Of a stretch of 51,745 nucleotides of DNA, positions 27,205 to 36,139 are shown piece by piece (position 1 is the first letter of the stretch; each line of letters starts with the position of its first letter). This DNA is from CAYLRY01 sp964386535 (GTDB lineage Bacteria > Chloroflexota > Dehalococcoidia > Dehalococcoidales > UBA3254): contig CAYLRY010000018.1 of the NCBI GenBank assembly GCA_964386535.1, positions 1 to 51,745 on the forward strand, read 5' to 3'. Under the pieces are notes generated by a model. The model was not told the origin of the DNA and searched no databases. It was given only the letters and a program-made list of their open reading frames with translations. The translations under genes and the position numbers were made by a program.

Positions 27205-27231
27205 AATATTTTCATTAAATAAATATAATAA

Positions 27232-28200
27232 ATGGAAGTAATGAAAATGATTAATAAATTACATCAAACTTCAACCATTAAATGTAAATTCTGCCATTCT
27301 ACGGCAGTTGTACGAAATGGTAAAAGAGAAAATAATACCCAATACTGGCTGTGTACTAATTGCGGTCATGGTTTTATTGATAACAGTGCATTGCCCGGGA
27401 TGAAATATAGCATGGATGCTGTAACCTCGGCAGTTAATCAATATTTTACCGGAGTCCCAATAGGTGATATTTGCCGCTATATAGAGAACCAGACTCATAA
27501 TATGCCATCTTATTCTACAATATATAGCTGGATCAGGCGCATATCGGACTCGGCTTATATGGTAATCAAAAAGTATAAGCCGGAAGTAAGCGATATCTGG
27601 ATAGCAGATGAGACAATTTTATCATTAAAAGGAAAAAAATACTGGTTAATCGATTTAATAGACACGGAAACACGTTTTTTACTGGCAGTAAAACTGTCTC
27701 ATAATCGTAATAAAAATGATGTTAACGATCTTCTGGAACAGGCTCAAAAGCTGACCGGTAAATCTCCAGGTTTATTAATCATCAATGGTTGGAAAGGTTA
27801 CCTGGAAGGGATGGAAGCTGCCCGCCGATCTAAAATCAGACATTTACAGACCCAGGTAACCCTGGAGTCGGAAAAAGCCAGCTTTATTGAACGCTCCAAT
27901 AACGGGCAAATAAACCGATTCAATATTATGCGGGGTTTGAAAAAATCCGATACAGCCGAATCTGTTCTTCCCGGATGGATGATGTATTATAACTATTTCA
28001 GACCACATCCAAGTCTGAATAACATAACACCCGCGGAAAAAGCTCATATCAGCTTCCCTTTTAAAAACTGGCGCGATATCATCAATAATCAGGTTTTAAT
28101 TGAACCCCCGGTAATCTTTAATCCTGAAACCCCGGGATTAACCTTGCCCATCCGAAAGCCTTACCGTAAAAGGACAGTTAAACGTCCTGTTAATGGATAA
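27232..28200 (+). CDS. IS6-like DDE transposase with zinc-ribbon N-terminus, probably inactive
   Basis: A 322-residue protein. The N-terminal zinc ribbon is CKFCHS...CTNCGHGF (about 18-46), then a helix-turn-helix region, then an IS6-like DDE domain. The first Asp is in IWIADETILSLKGKKYW and the Glu is in SFIERSNNGQINRF; the typical FRPHPSLNNITPAE end is present. At the position of the second Asp (usually TDG) the sequence reads IINGWKGY, with AAT coding for Asn. The start is uncertain: ATGs at 27232, 27241 and 27247 are possible and none has a strong site. No terminal inverted repeats were found by eye. It has a basic C-terminal tail. Confidence 0.75.
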   Translation: MEVMKMINKLHQTSTIKCKFCHSTAVVRNGKRENNTQYWLCTNCGHGFIDNSALPGMKYSMDAVTSAVNQYFTGVPIGDICRYIENQTHNMPSYSTIYSWIRRISDSAYMVIKKYKPEVSDIWIADETILSLKGKKYWLIDLIDTETRFLLAVKLSHNRNKNDVNDLLEQAQKLTGKSPGLLIINGWKGYLEGMEAARRSKIRHLQTQVTLESEKASFIERSNNGQINRFNIMRGLKKSDTAESVLPGWMMYYNYFRPHPSLNNITPAEKAHISFPFKNWRDIINNQVLIEPPVIFNPETPGLTLPIRKPYRKRTVKRPVNG

Positions 28201-28496
28201 GGTAGGATTGCAATGTAATTTACTGCTATTTATAACATTCAGGTAGATATAATTACAGTGAATGACCAGTTAACCATTACAATATGGAGATATGTACCTT
28301 ACTTGAGATCTTTGGAAGTTTATTAATATTAATACACCAGGTCAAATTCATCAGATGGGGTTGAAGGCTTTTCATTTAATTAACTCCAACCAGTGATAAG
28401 TAATCTGCGATTATTAACTTGAAAATTATTGCTATTTGTATTGTATTTGTAATATAGTTATAAAGAATTACCGGTTTGCCGGAGATAGGAGTAATA
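28201..28496. other. Intergenic region upstream of AOR
   Basis: About 300 bp without a gene. It contains an imperfect inverted repeat (CAATGTAATT near 28211 and AATTACAGTG near 28252), perhaps a transposon end, and the AOR promoter listed separately. Confidence 0.4.
28436..28464 (+). promoter_or_regulatory. Candidate promoter for AOR-bicupin operon
   Basis: TTGTAT, a 17-base spacer and TATAAA (5 of 6) place the transcript start about 25 bases before the AOR start codon. Confidence 0.4.
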
Positions 28497-30431
28497 TTGA
28501 CGCACTTCGGATATGCCGGGGTCATTCTTAGGATTGACCTCTCTCTTAGAGCCATCAGCCGTCTGGCGACTTCAGACTATTCTGAGCGCTTTCTGGGGGG
28601 TAGGGGCGTAGCATGTAAAATTTATTGGGATGAGACAGGCCCATACACTGCCGCCTTTGATCCAGAGAACCCCCTGATCTTTATAACTGGTCCTGTAGCA
28701 GGCTTTACCCGGTTTTCAGGCTGTCGCTGGCAAATCTGCGGAAAATCAGCCCAGATGCTTCCCGAGGCTTTCTCTTATGCCAACCTGGGAGGAAGCTGGG
28801 GTGCCTGGCTTAAGTTTGCCGGATATGACGGATTGATTGTCACTGGCCGTGCCGAGACTCCAGTCTTTGTACTGATAAACAACGACCGGGTGGAGATCCG
28901 TGATGCCTCTCGTCTATGGGGGCAGACCACCGTTGATACCCAGTATCTTTTACAGTCTGAATTTGGTAAAGACTCTAAAGTGGTCTCAATTGGTCCTGCC
29001 GGTGAAAATCTGGTTTCATTTGCTACGGTATTAGCCGCCGAAAATGCCTCCGGCTCCTCGGGTTTTGGCGCTATCATGGGTTTTAAAAATTTGAAAGCAA
29101 TAGTAATTAAGGCCGAACCTAAAAAAAGACCCAAGGCAGCAGATCCAGAGACGCTAAAATTGCTGGCTGACCAGGTCTACCAGTTGCGGACCCGTAATTT
29201 CGAGGATTATGGTCATCTATTACCTCTAAAAATCCGGTTTACAGCCTGTTACGGATGTATCAGCGGCTGCACCCGCGGTACTTATGAAGCCGAAGAGGGA
29301 CATCAATTTAAGGTACTGTGCCAGGCTGGAGGCGTCTATATGGGGCCGGCTATGAAATATTCCGCTCAAGATGGGCCGGAGGTTAACCGGCTGGCTAACC
29401 GCCTATGCGATAAGTATGGCCTGGATACCAGTGTGCTTTCCTCCATGATCGCCTGGCTAGATCGTTGCTATGCAGCAGGTATTCTCAATGATCATGATAC
29501 CGGACTGCCCATATCACAAATTGGCAGTGCAGCCTTTATCGAAAACCTGATTCATAAACTTTCATATAGGGAGGGTTTTGGAGATATTTTAGCTCGCGGA
29601 ACCCTTCAGGCTGCTGATTGTATCGGAAAGAATTCCAGAACTCTGCTGGAGCCTTTATTGACGAGCCGCTCCAATGAAGGCAAAGACCACGATCCCAGAC
29701 TGATCCTGGTCAATTCCCTTCTCTGTGCTTTAGAACCGAGACGTCCTATTCAATTGGTTCATGCTCAATCACTACCTTTAGGCCGCTGGATAAACTGGAG
29801 GAACGGCTGGAAAGATGCCTTTCTTTCCGGTAAAGTAATCCAGGAGATTGCAGAAACATATTGGGGTGGTCCGGATGGCGGAGATTTTTCTACCTATACA
29901 GGAAAGGCTCTGGCAGCCAAAAAAATCCAGGAATACGGTTATATAAAAGAAAGTCTGATACTCTGTGACCTGGCATGGCCAATTTATCAGGTTCACTCTC
30001 CAGATAAAAGTCTGGGGTTTTTTACTTTGGAAAGCCGGATTGTCTCAGCCATCACCGGACGTAAACTGGATGAAGCGGCCTTGGGAGTTATGGGTGAGCG
30101 GATATTTAACCTTCAGAGAGCCATTCTTAACCGTCAGGGTTGGAAAGGACGCCAGGGGGATAATCTTTTAGGCTATTTATTTGAAGAACCTTTGCGTTCT
30201 GTGTTTTATGATCCTGACTGCATGGTGCCGGATCTTGACGGCAAACCGGTCTCACGTAAAGGTGCGGTAGTAGAAAAAGACAGATTTGAGAAATTAAAGG
30301 ATGAATATTACGCATTACAGGGCTGGGATATTGAAAGTGGTTTTCAGAGGCGTTCCCGGCTGATAGAACTTCAAATGTCGGATATTGCTGAAAAATTGGA
30401 AATCGATACCAGGAGGAATAACCCATCATGA
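28497..30431 (+). CDS. Aldehyde:ferredoxin oxidoreductase family tungstoenzyme
   Basis: A 644-residue AOR-family protein. The start is taken as TTG at 28497, with TAGGAG upstream, because it gives the family N-terminus (FGYAGVILRIDLS). Residues 60-200 form the pterin-binding first domain (FITGPVAGFTRFSGCRW, GGSWGAWLKFAGYDGLIV). The [4Fe-4S] ligands are C251, C254, C258 and C490, matching Cys288/291/295/494 of the Pyrococcus enzyme. Such proteins carry a tungstobispterin and oxidise aldehydes or reduce carboxylates with ferredoxin; related BamB-type proteins reduce aromatic rings. Its stop overlaps the next ATG. The actual substrate is unknown. Confidence 0.92.
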   Translation: MTHFGYAGVILRIDLSLRAISRLATSDYSERFLGGRGVACKIYWDETGPYTAAFDPENPLIFITGPVAGFTRFSGCRWQICGKSAQMLPEAFSYANLGGSWGAWLKFAGYDGLIVTGRAETPVFVLINNDRVEIRDASRLWGQTTVDTQYLLQSEFGKDSKVVSIGPAGENLVSFATVLAAENASGSSGFGAIMGFKNLKAIVIKAEPKKRPKAADPETLKLLADQVYQLRTRNFEDYGHLLPLKIRFTACYGCISGCTRGTYEAEEGHQFKVLCQAGGVYMGPAMKYSAQDGPEVNRLANRLCDKYGLDTSVLSSMIAWLDRCYAAGILNDHDTGLPISQIGSAAFIENLIHKLSYREGFGDILARGTLQAADCIGKNSRTLLEPLLTSRSNEGKDHDPRLILVNSLLCALEPRRPIQLVHAQSLPLGRWINWRNGWKDAFLSGKVIQEIAETYWGGPDGGDFSTYTGKALAAKKIQEYGYIKESLILCDLAWPIYQVHSPDKSLGFFTLESRIVSAITGRKLDEAALGVMGERIFNLQRAILNRQGWKGRQGDNLLGYLFEEPLRSVFYDPDCMVPDLDGKPVSRKGAVVEKDRFEKLKDEYYALQGWDIESGFQRRSRLIELQMSDIAEKLEIDTRRNNPS

Positions 30432-31327
30432 TAAGCACCAGATACGGCCAGTATATCAAGACTCTCACTTTCCAGGATAGCGGCCTGGGGTTTTTTAGAC
30501 AGGGTGCCGAATTGAATGGTGATTTATTGGGTCAGAATGCACACATTAAGCTCGGGACGTATTGGTCAGCCGGTAAAACTGGCCGTGCGCCATTTGTACC
30601 ACATGTTCATGATTGCAACCAGGTGTTAATTTGGCTGGGGGCCGATGCTTCAGACCCTGGTGACCTGGGCGCCGAAGTGGAAATCTGTCTGGGTGAAGAA
30701 AGGGAAAAGCAGGTTATAACTACAGCGTCAGCCGTTTTTCTTCCTGCCGGTTTCCCTCATTCTCCAATTGTTATTGCCAGGATGGATAAACGCTTCCTGC
30801 ATATAGAGGTTTCCTGTGCTGCGGAATTGAAATCAACTTATCTCCCGGCTTCAGGTCAGCCTGTTGAAGAATTACCCTACGCAGGGTGGGGTGCAAGATA
30901 CCGTAACCACATCTCACATCTGGCTTTTGAACGAAAAGGGGCCTGGCATTATGGTCCGGCCAATAGGGATGATTCGGGCGGCTGGTTGACTATTATTCGA
31001 GGTAACCAGGGATTTGATTTTCTTATGCTATGCGAGACAATTAAAAAAGCCCCTTACCGTTTCGGCCCTGACCCTGACGAACCGCATACCCATCCACATC
31101 CAGAAATATTGCTTTTCCTGGGTATGGATACAGCCGATTTGAGCCAATTAGGAGGAGAGGCGGAGATTTGCCTGGGTCACGAAAAGGAAAGATATCTCAT
31201 CTACAAACCGTCGGCTGTAGTAGTGCCCGGTGGTCTAGCTCATTGTCCGCTAACCATTACCAGCGTGAAAAAGCCTTTTATTCTGGCGGATGTGCGTCCC
31301 TTCGGGCACGGTGGTACCAGCCGTTAA
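30428..31327 (+). CDS. Internally duplicated cupin (bicupin)
   Basis: A 299-residue protein made of two homologous halves. Repeat 1 (about 57-116) has H59, H61 and H111 with GAEVEICLG. Repeat 2 (about 218-277) has H220, H222, H224, E226 and H272 with GGEAEICLG. Each half looks like a metal-binding cupin. I do not recognise a named family. The ATG overlaps the AOR stop (ATGA) and sits behind an AGGAGG, so the two proteins are translationally coupled and probably work together. It could bind an AOR substrate or metal, or regulate. No signal peptide. Confidence 0.7.
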   Translation: MISTRYGQYIKTLTFQDSGLGFFRQGAELNGDLLGQNAHIKLGTYWSAGKTGRAPFVPHVHDCNQVLIWLGADASDPGDLGAEVEICLGEEREKQVITTASAVFLPAGFPHSPIVIARMDKRFLHIEVSCAAELKSTYLPASGQPVEELPYAGWGARYRNHISHLAFERKGAWHYGPANRDDSGGWLTIIRGNQGFDFLMLCETIKKAPYRFGPDPDEPHTHPHPEILLFLGMDTADLSQLGGEAEICLGHEKERYLIYKPSAVVVPGGLAHCPLTITSVKKPFILADVRPFGHGGTSR

Positions 31328-31337
31328 CAAGTCCTCT

Positions 31338-31383
31338 CACCGGTTAGCCTTTATACTGCTCTTTCCGGTCCTGCTAACCGGTG
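31338..31383. terminator. Bidirectional terminator-like hairpin
   Basis: A perfect 11-bp inverted repeat (CACCGGTTAGC / GCTAACCGGTG) with a 24-base loop lies between the convergent bicupin and ETF-oxidoreductase genes. Poly-T tails are weak on both sides. Confidence 0.6.
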
Positions 31384-31405
31384 GAGTACCCTGAATTAAT
31401 TACAC

Positions 31406-33418
31406 TTACCCTACTGGAGAATCCGCCAGCGACCCGGCGATGATTTCCGCAACATCCAGAACTTGCACTTTACCTTCTGCATTCAGACTTTTTAGTCCAT
31501 CTTCGAACATAGTCATACAATAGGGACAACTGACACAAATCTTATCAGGACTCAGAGTCATGGCTTCCTTGACCCTGTTAATGTTGATTCGCTCTCCCTG
31601 TTCTTCCATCCACATCCTGCCTCCTCCTCCACCACAACAGAACGCAGCATTACGATTACGTTGCATTTCGATAACCGCCCTGCCCGTGGCAGTGGACACT
31701 GCCAGGCGTGGTTCATCATAAATAGAATTATAACGTCCCAGATAGCAAGAGTCATGGAAAACCACCTTGCCGGTTTCCTGTACCCGCATATTTAGACGTT
31801 TATCCTTAATTAAATTGTTGATTAACTCGGAATGATGCAGCACCTCTATTTCGAGACCATACTGGCGGTAATCGTTTTTCAATGTATTGTAACAATGCGG
31901 GCACTGAGTGATGATCTTCTGTACACCCCTATCTTTAAACATACTGACATTGGCTTTAGCTAGTTGATCGAAAGCATATTCATTACCCAAGCGGCGCAGG
32001 CTGTCTCCACAACAAAGTTCGTCTTTACCCAGGATCCCCCAGGACAAACCGGCAGCGGAAAGTATCTTAGCCAAAGCCAGTGTAACTTTTCGGCTTCTGG
32101 TATCGAAAGCTCCAGCGCAGCCAACATAGAAAAGGTATTCAGTTTTACTGCTTTCAAAGGCTTTAGCTTCTATTTCAGCAGCCCATTTTATGCGCTCAGC
32201 CGGCGCAATACCCCAGGGATTTGAACGCTGTTCTATGTTTTCAAAAAGCAACAATAGCTCGCGAGGGACTTTAGCCTGCATTTCAACCAGAAAACGGCGC
32301 ATATCCACAATCCGCGGTACATGTTCTATGAAAACAGGGCAGATCTCCATGCAGGCCCCGCAGGTTGTACAGGCCCAGATAGCCTCTTCCCCAATGCTGC
32401 CGTTGCGTCCACCGCCAATCAGGGGCAACAAAGATCCAGGGAGCTTTGCTTCGGATTTTACCGCCTGCCTCAGTATGGCGCCGTTAATCAGTAAATTGGC
32501 TTTAATATCTGCTATTATATGTCTGGGATCAAGGGGTTTTTGAGTATTTAAAGCCGGACATTGGTCCGAACACCGGCCACATTTGGTGCAGGCAAAAGAA
32601 TCAAAAAGGGCTTTCCACTTAAACTGGTCTATTCTCTCTACTCCAAAAGAGTTGCCTTTGATAAATTCTTCCCGTGGCTGGGTATTTACCTTCTCCAGGC
32701 TTCGAAAGTAAACGTTAGGAATAGAAGTTAAAATATGCATATGCTTGCTGTAAGGAAGGTAATTTAGAAACCCAAGTAATACTAGGGCATGCAGCCACCA
32801 GAAAACTCTAGATGCGTTCTCAAGACTGGTGTTCGACATTCCGGAGGGATAAATTTTGGAGATCCAATTAGACACCGGCATATAGGTAAAAGCCCTTTCA
32901 GTCCCAAGGGCTATCTCAGCGCTATGCAGACCAAAAAAAGCTACCATTAAAAGCCCTACCAGTGTCAAGATGACAAAGGCGTCTGGACTGCGGGCTTCAA
33001 TATTAGGGGGTGCAAAGGCCAGTCGACGGATTATGGCCAGGACGATCGCTATTAAGGCCAGAATAGAAACAATATCAAATATATAGGACAGAGTAAAATA
33101 AACCCCATCAGGTGTAAGAGAGTAACTGATATATTCAGGTGCCAGGCCGTGTAAAAGAAACTCAATATTAGCCAGCATTAATATCATAAAGCACCAGAAT
33201 AAAACAGCATGATTCAGGCCGAACTTGTACCGTTTGTTAACCGCGCAGCGCTGGGCCAAAGGAAACTGGAAAACGCTTTTTAATCTTTGTGCGGCGTGGC
33301 TGAAACGGTCTTCAGGCCTGCCTATAAATATCAGGCTAAAACGACGATAGCAACTCCAAAGGAAAACCAGTATAGCCAGAATAAAGATTATGGTGAATAT
33401 GATTACATTAACTGACAC
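31406..33418 (-). CDS. Membrane FeS oxidoreductase, ETF:menaquinone oxidoreductase (EMO) type
   Basis: A 670-residue fusion. The N-terminal part has about six membrane helices (roughly 5-22, 68-90, 105-130, 146-168, 203-220) with histidines able to bind haem b (H70, H90, H165, H210). Two [4Fe-4S] motifs follow: C277/280/283/287 and C350/353/356/360. The C-terminal part holds CCG heterodisulfide-reductase-type repeats (DELCCGDSLRRLG, CPHCYNTL, FHDSCYLG, CCGGGGGRMW, CPYCMTMF). This architecture next to etfBA is that of enzymes passing electrons from reduced ETF to menaquinone in the cytoplasmic membrane. It lies 31 bp after etfA. Confidence 0.9.
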   Translation of the reverse strand: MSVNVIIFTIIFILAILVFLWSCYRRFSLIFIGRPEDRFSHAAQRLKSVFQFPLAQRCAVNKRYKFGLNHAVLFWCFMILMLANIEFLLHGLAPEYISYSLTPDGVYFTLSYIFDIVSILALIAIVLAIIRRLAFAPPNIEARSPDAFVILTLVGLLMVAFFGLHSAEIALGTERAFTYMPVSNWISKIYPSGMSNTSLENASRVFWWLHALVLLGFLNYLPYSKHMHILTSIPNVYFRSLEKVNTQPREEFIKGNSFGVERIDQFKWKALFDSFACTKCGRCSDQCPALNTQKPLDPRHIIADIKANLLINGAILRQAVKSEAKLPGSLLPLIGGGRNGSIGEEAIWACTTCGACMEICPVFIEHVPRIVDMRRFLVEMQAKVPRELLLLFENIEQRSNPWGIAPAERIKWAAEIEAKAFESSKTEYLFYVGCAGAFDTRSRKVTLALAKILSAAGLSWGILGKDELCCGDSLRRLGNEYAFDQLAKANVSMFKDRGVQKIITQCPHCYNTLKNDYRQYGLEIEVLHHSELINNLIKDKRLNMRVQETGKVVFHDSCYLGRYNSIYDEPRLAVSTATGRAVIEMQRNRNAAFCCGGGGGRMWMEEQGERININRVKEAMTLSPDKICVSCPYCMTMFEDGLKSLNAEGKVQVLDVAEIIAGSLADSPVG

Positions 33419-33449
33419 TTTTACCTCTTCAAAAAGTCTTTATGACTGA

Positions 33450-34808
33450 TTATTTTTTTGACGCCGGTAATGAAGCCAATTTTTCGTTTTTCTGTTTTCG
33501 CCGTGCCCGCAGTCCTTTGGTAATCTCAGGCACAATTCGAAAAAGATCTCCTACAATGCCATAGGTAGCCACCTCGAAAATCGGGGCCTGACGGTCACGG
33601 TTAATGGCAATGATTACTTCAGAGTCCTGCATGCCTACCAGATGTTGAATAGCGCCGCTGATGCCGCAGGCAATATATATCTTGGGTCTGACGGTTTTCC
33701 CCGTCTGGCCTACCTGCCGCTCTACGGGCATCCAGCCGCTTTCTACAGCACCCCGGGAACAACCTACTACCCCACCCAGTTCGTCTGCCAGTTCCTGTAA
33801 AATCTTAAAATTTTCCTTATTCATCATTCCCCGCCCACCGGAGACAATAACCTCCGCGGCTGCCACATCAACCTCCGCAGCTCCCTGGCTCTCGTCAATG
33901 ATCTTTAACACCTTGACCGCAATGTCCTGCTCCTGCAGAGGTATCTTCTCCCTTATTATCTGGCCCTGTCTTTTACTATCCCGCTCCGGCATAGGCATGA
34001 CATGAGGTCTTACAGTAGACATCTGAGGACGAGTCTGCTCTGTCAAGATAGTTGCCATGACGTTCCCACCGAAAGCAGGGCGGGTCTGCCTTAAAAAGCC
34101 CTGATCATCTATCTCTAACCCGGTACAATCGGCTGTCAATCCTGTTTTTAATGCAGTTGCCACTGCCCCTGCCAGATCTCTTCCCATACCGCTGGCGCCG
34201 GTAAGAATGATTTCCGGTTTATATTTTTCCACCAGGTAACATATCGATTTGTAATAAGGTTCTGTGCGGTAATAATGAAAAATTGGATCATCAATCAAAT
34301 ATGCTTTAGTGGCGCCATAAGCAAAGGATTCGTAACACAATTTTTCCACTTTGTCACCGATAACGATGGAACACAACTCCACCCCCAGCTTACGGGCCAA
34401 AACAGCGCCTGCCCCCAGCAGTTCCCATGATACCTGTGCAGCTATACCTTCTGTTTGTTCGATAAAAACCCAGACTCCGCGATACTCTTTTATTTTAGCC
34501 AGCGGAGGTTTTTCGACGCTTCCTTTCTCTGCTACCGGTTTGGCTGCCTGGGCTGTCCTGTCTATCTCTGCCAGGATTTTTAATTCTTCAGGAGTAAAAT
34601 AAATTTCCAGCGCTTGAGCCGGACAAACCTTTACGCAACGCCGGCAGCCGGTACATCTCTCTCTATCTATCACCGGCTCGCCCTTTTCGTTTAATTGAAT
34701 CGCATCGCGGGGGCATTCATTTTGACAATAACCACCACAGGCGATACATTTACCTGCAATCAACCGGGCTATCCCGGCCGGTCTTTTTACTTTTTTGTCA
34801 TCTGGCAT
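33450..34808 (-). CDS. etfA: Electron transfer flavoprotein alpha subunit with N-terminal 2[4Fe-4S] ferredoxin domain
   Basis: A 452-residue ETF alpha. Residues about 15-70 form a ferredoxin domain with Cys 21/24/28/32 and 52/55/58/62. The ETF alpha domain follows, with the C-terminal FAD-binding block GRGMMNKENFKILQELADELGG, VGCSRGAVESGWM, GQTGKTVRPKIYIACGISGAIQH and INRDRQAPIFEVATYGIVGD. The ferredoxin extension suggests an extra electron path, either to the membrane FeS oxidoreductase downstream or to a soluble ferredoxin. It lies 9 bp after etfB with GAGGTTG as ribosome site. Confidence 0.95.
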   Translation of the reverse strand: MPDDKKVKRPAGIARLIAGKCIACGGYCQNECPRDAIQLNEKGEPVIDRERCTGCRRCVKVCPAQALEIYFTPEELKILAEIDRTAQAAKPVAEKGSVEKPPLAKIKEYRGVWVFIEQTEGIAAQVSWELLGAGAVLARKLGVELCSIVIGDKVEKLCYESFAYGATKAYLIDDPIFHYYRTEPYYKSICYLVEKYKPEIILTGASGMGRDLAGAVATALKTGLTADCTGLEIDDQGFLRQTRPAFGGNVMATILTEQTRPQMSTVRPHVMPMPERDSKRQGQIIREKIPLQEQDIAVKVLKIIDESQGAAEVDVAAAEVIVSGGRGMMNKENFKILQELADELGGVVGCSRGAVESGWMPVERQVGQTGKTVRPKIYIACGISGAIQHLVGMQDSEVIIAINRDRQAPIFEVATYGIVGDLFRIVPEITKGLRARRKQKNEKLASLPASKK

Positions 34809-34817
34809 TTATCAACC

Positions 34818-35633
34818 TCACTGGAGAGAAATAACATCTTTTTCAAGCAACTTATCAAGCAATAGCTGGGCGGCTTTTTCAGGCTCTTTATTTCCGTCCC
34901 CGATTATTTCTCCCTTGGCTCTCTCAGGAGAAAAAATTCGCCGAACCTGCGTGGCGGATCCTTTCAAACCAACCACATTCTCAGGAAGTTTCATTATTTT
35001 GTTATCCCATAACGTAATCTGCGCTTCCAGAGAAAGTAATTTCCGCGGCACCGTGGGATACCGGGGCTGGTTGATTTCCCTTAAAACGGTTATCAAAACC
35101 GGTAAAGGAGCTTCAACGATTTCGTGCCTGTTTTCCAGTTTTCTACTTACTCTAATTTTTTTTTCCTGTAGATTCACGTGTTCAATTTTATCCACAAGGG
35201 TCAATTGAGAATAACCCAGTCGTGTGGCTATTCCTGGTCCTACCTGGGCCGTGTCTCCATCGATTGTTTGACGGCCGCAAAGAACCATGGCGATTTCTTC
35301 TTGTTGAGCCAGTTTACGAATGGCTTCAGCCAGTGTCATGCTGGTTGCTAATGTATCAGCGCCCCCAAAGCTCCGGTCGCTCATTAAAATGGCTTCATCA
35401 GCCCCCAGGGCAATGGCTTTCCTAAGCGTCACTTCAGTATTGGGCGGTCCCATGGAAATTACTGCCACCTTGAATCTATATTTATCCTTCAAGCGCAGAC
35501 TCTCCTCCAGAGCATGAGTATCGTAAGGGTTGGTAATAAAGGGTACCCCCTCGCGGATTAAAGTTCCTGTAACTGGGTCTACCTTGACCTGTGTGCTGTC
35601 AGGTACTTGTTTTATACAGGCCACTATTAACAT
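34818..35633 (-). CDS. etfB: Electron transfer flavoprotein beta subunit
   Basis: A 271-residue ETF beta subunit beginning with IVACIKQVPDSTQVKVDPVTGTL. It contains NPYDTHALEESLRLKD, SFGGADTLATSMTLAEAI, GRQTIDGDTAQVGPGIA and a C-terminal PRYPTVPRKLLSLE recognition-loop region. The NPYDTHALEE form is shared with the ETFs of anaerobes, including electron-bifurcating ones; whether this one bifurcates cannot be told. It is first in the etfB-etfA-membrane oxidoreductase operon and collects electrons from acyl-CoA dehydrogenases. None of those is encoded in the window. Confidence 0.95.
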   Translation of the reverse strand: MLIVACIKQVPDSTQVKVDPVTGTLIREGVPFITNPYDTHALEESLRLKDKYRFKVAVISMGPPNTEVTLRKAIALGADEAILMSDRSFGGADTLATSMTLAEAIRKLAQQEEIAMVLCGRQTIDGDTAQVGPGIATRLGYSQLTLVDKIEHVNLQEKKIRVSRKLENRHEIVEAPLPVLITVLREINQPRYPTVPRKLLSLEAQITLWDNKIMKLPENVVGLKGSATQVRRIFSPERAKGEIIGDGNKEPEKAAQLLLDKLLEKDVISLQ

Positions 35634-35799
35634 TTATTGCACTCCGATAATTTAGTTTTTGTTCCGGCATATCCTATCATGATATTCTCCTGGCTCAATT
35701 AATTTAAGGGCCATAAACCGGACATTGAAAAGTTGGAAATATTACCTGAAAACCTGGAATTACTGTGAGGAATCTTCCGACAGTTAAAAAAATAGAGGC

Positions 35800-35822
35800 A
35801 CCGGTTACTTGCCTACCGGTTA
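35800..35822. repeat. Direct repeat pair ACCGGTTA
   Basis: Two identical ACCGGTTA copies 15 bp apart in the etf/mscS divergent region. The same octamer core occurs in the hairpin at 31338-31383. Confidence 0.45.
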
Positions 35823-36003
35823 AATTTGATTTTTTGACGTAATAAGGTGTATTTAGTATCGTATAAGATATCCCTTAATTGCCTTTATTTTATACAATGT
35901 AATGATTTTACTTTTAACTCTTACCCACTCGATAGAATGGTTTTCTTCCCTAACACGCTATCTATAATATAATTTGTAACCATGTGTGTCAATAATAATC
36001 GTA

Positions 36004-36024
36004 AATGTATAATAATTATACATT
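36004..36024. promoter_or_regulatory. Perfect 21-bp palindrome, operator-like
   Basis: Arms AATGTATAAT and ATTATACATT around a single central A, about 115 bp upstream of the mscS start. The arms contain -10-like TATAAT on each strand, so it may be an operator overlapping divergent promoters. Confidence 0.5.
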
Positions 36025-36139
36025 CTCCCAGATAATTTACTTTTATTAACAAACGAAATCAGGTGATGAATGTTATTGAACAAGGGATATTGCCAAATTC
36101 AACATCAAACTCTATCATTAATTTAAAAGAGGGAATAAT

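Larger units (their letters stand above)
26234..27231. other. AT-rich gene-free kilobase
   Basis: Almost 1 kb with no credible gene. The stretch around 26470-26620 is extremely AT-rich and includes the palindrome AATATTAATATT (26528-26539). A weak leftward promoter for the CoA operon may be TTGATA/TATGAT at 26331-26357 with a short 15-base spacer. An 8-bp hairpin (GAATAGAA/TTCTATTC) is at 26854-26875. Nearer the transposase is another hairpin (27144-27165) and a tiny reading frame, both listed separately. Confidence 0.5.
35634..36139. other. Divergent control region between etf operon and mscS
   Basis: About 500 bp between two divergent start codons. It holds two direct copies of ACCGGTTA (35800-35807 and 35815-35822, 15-bp spacing) and a perfect 21-bp palindrome at 36004-36024, both listed separately. 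No gene is seen. Confidence 0.5.
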
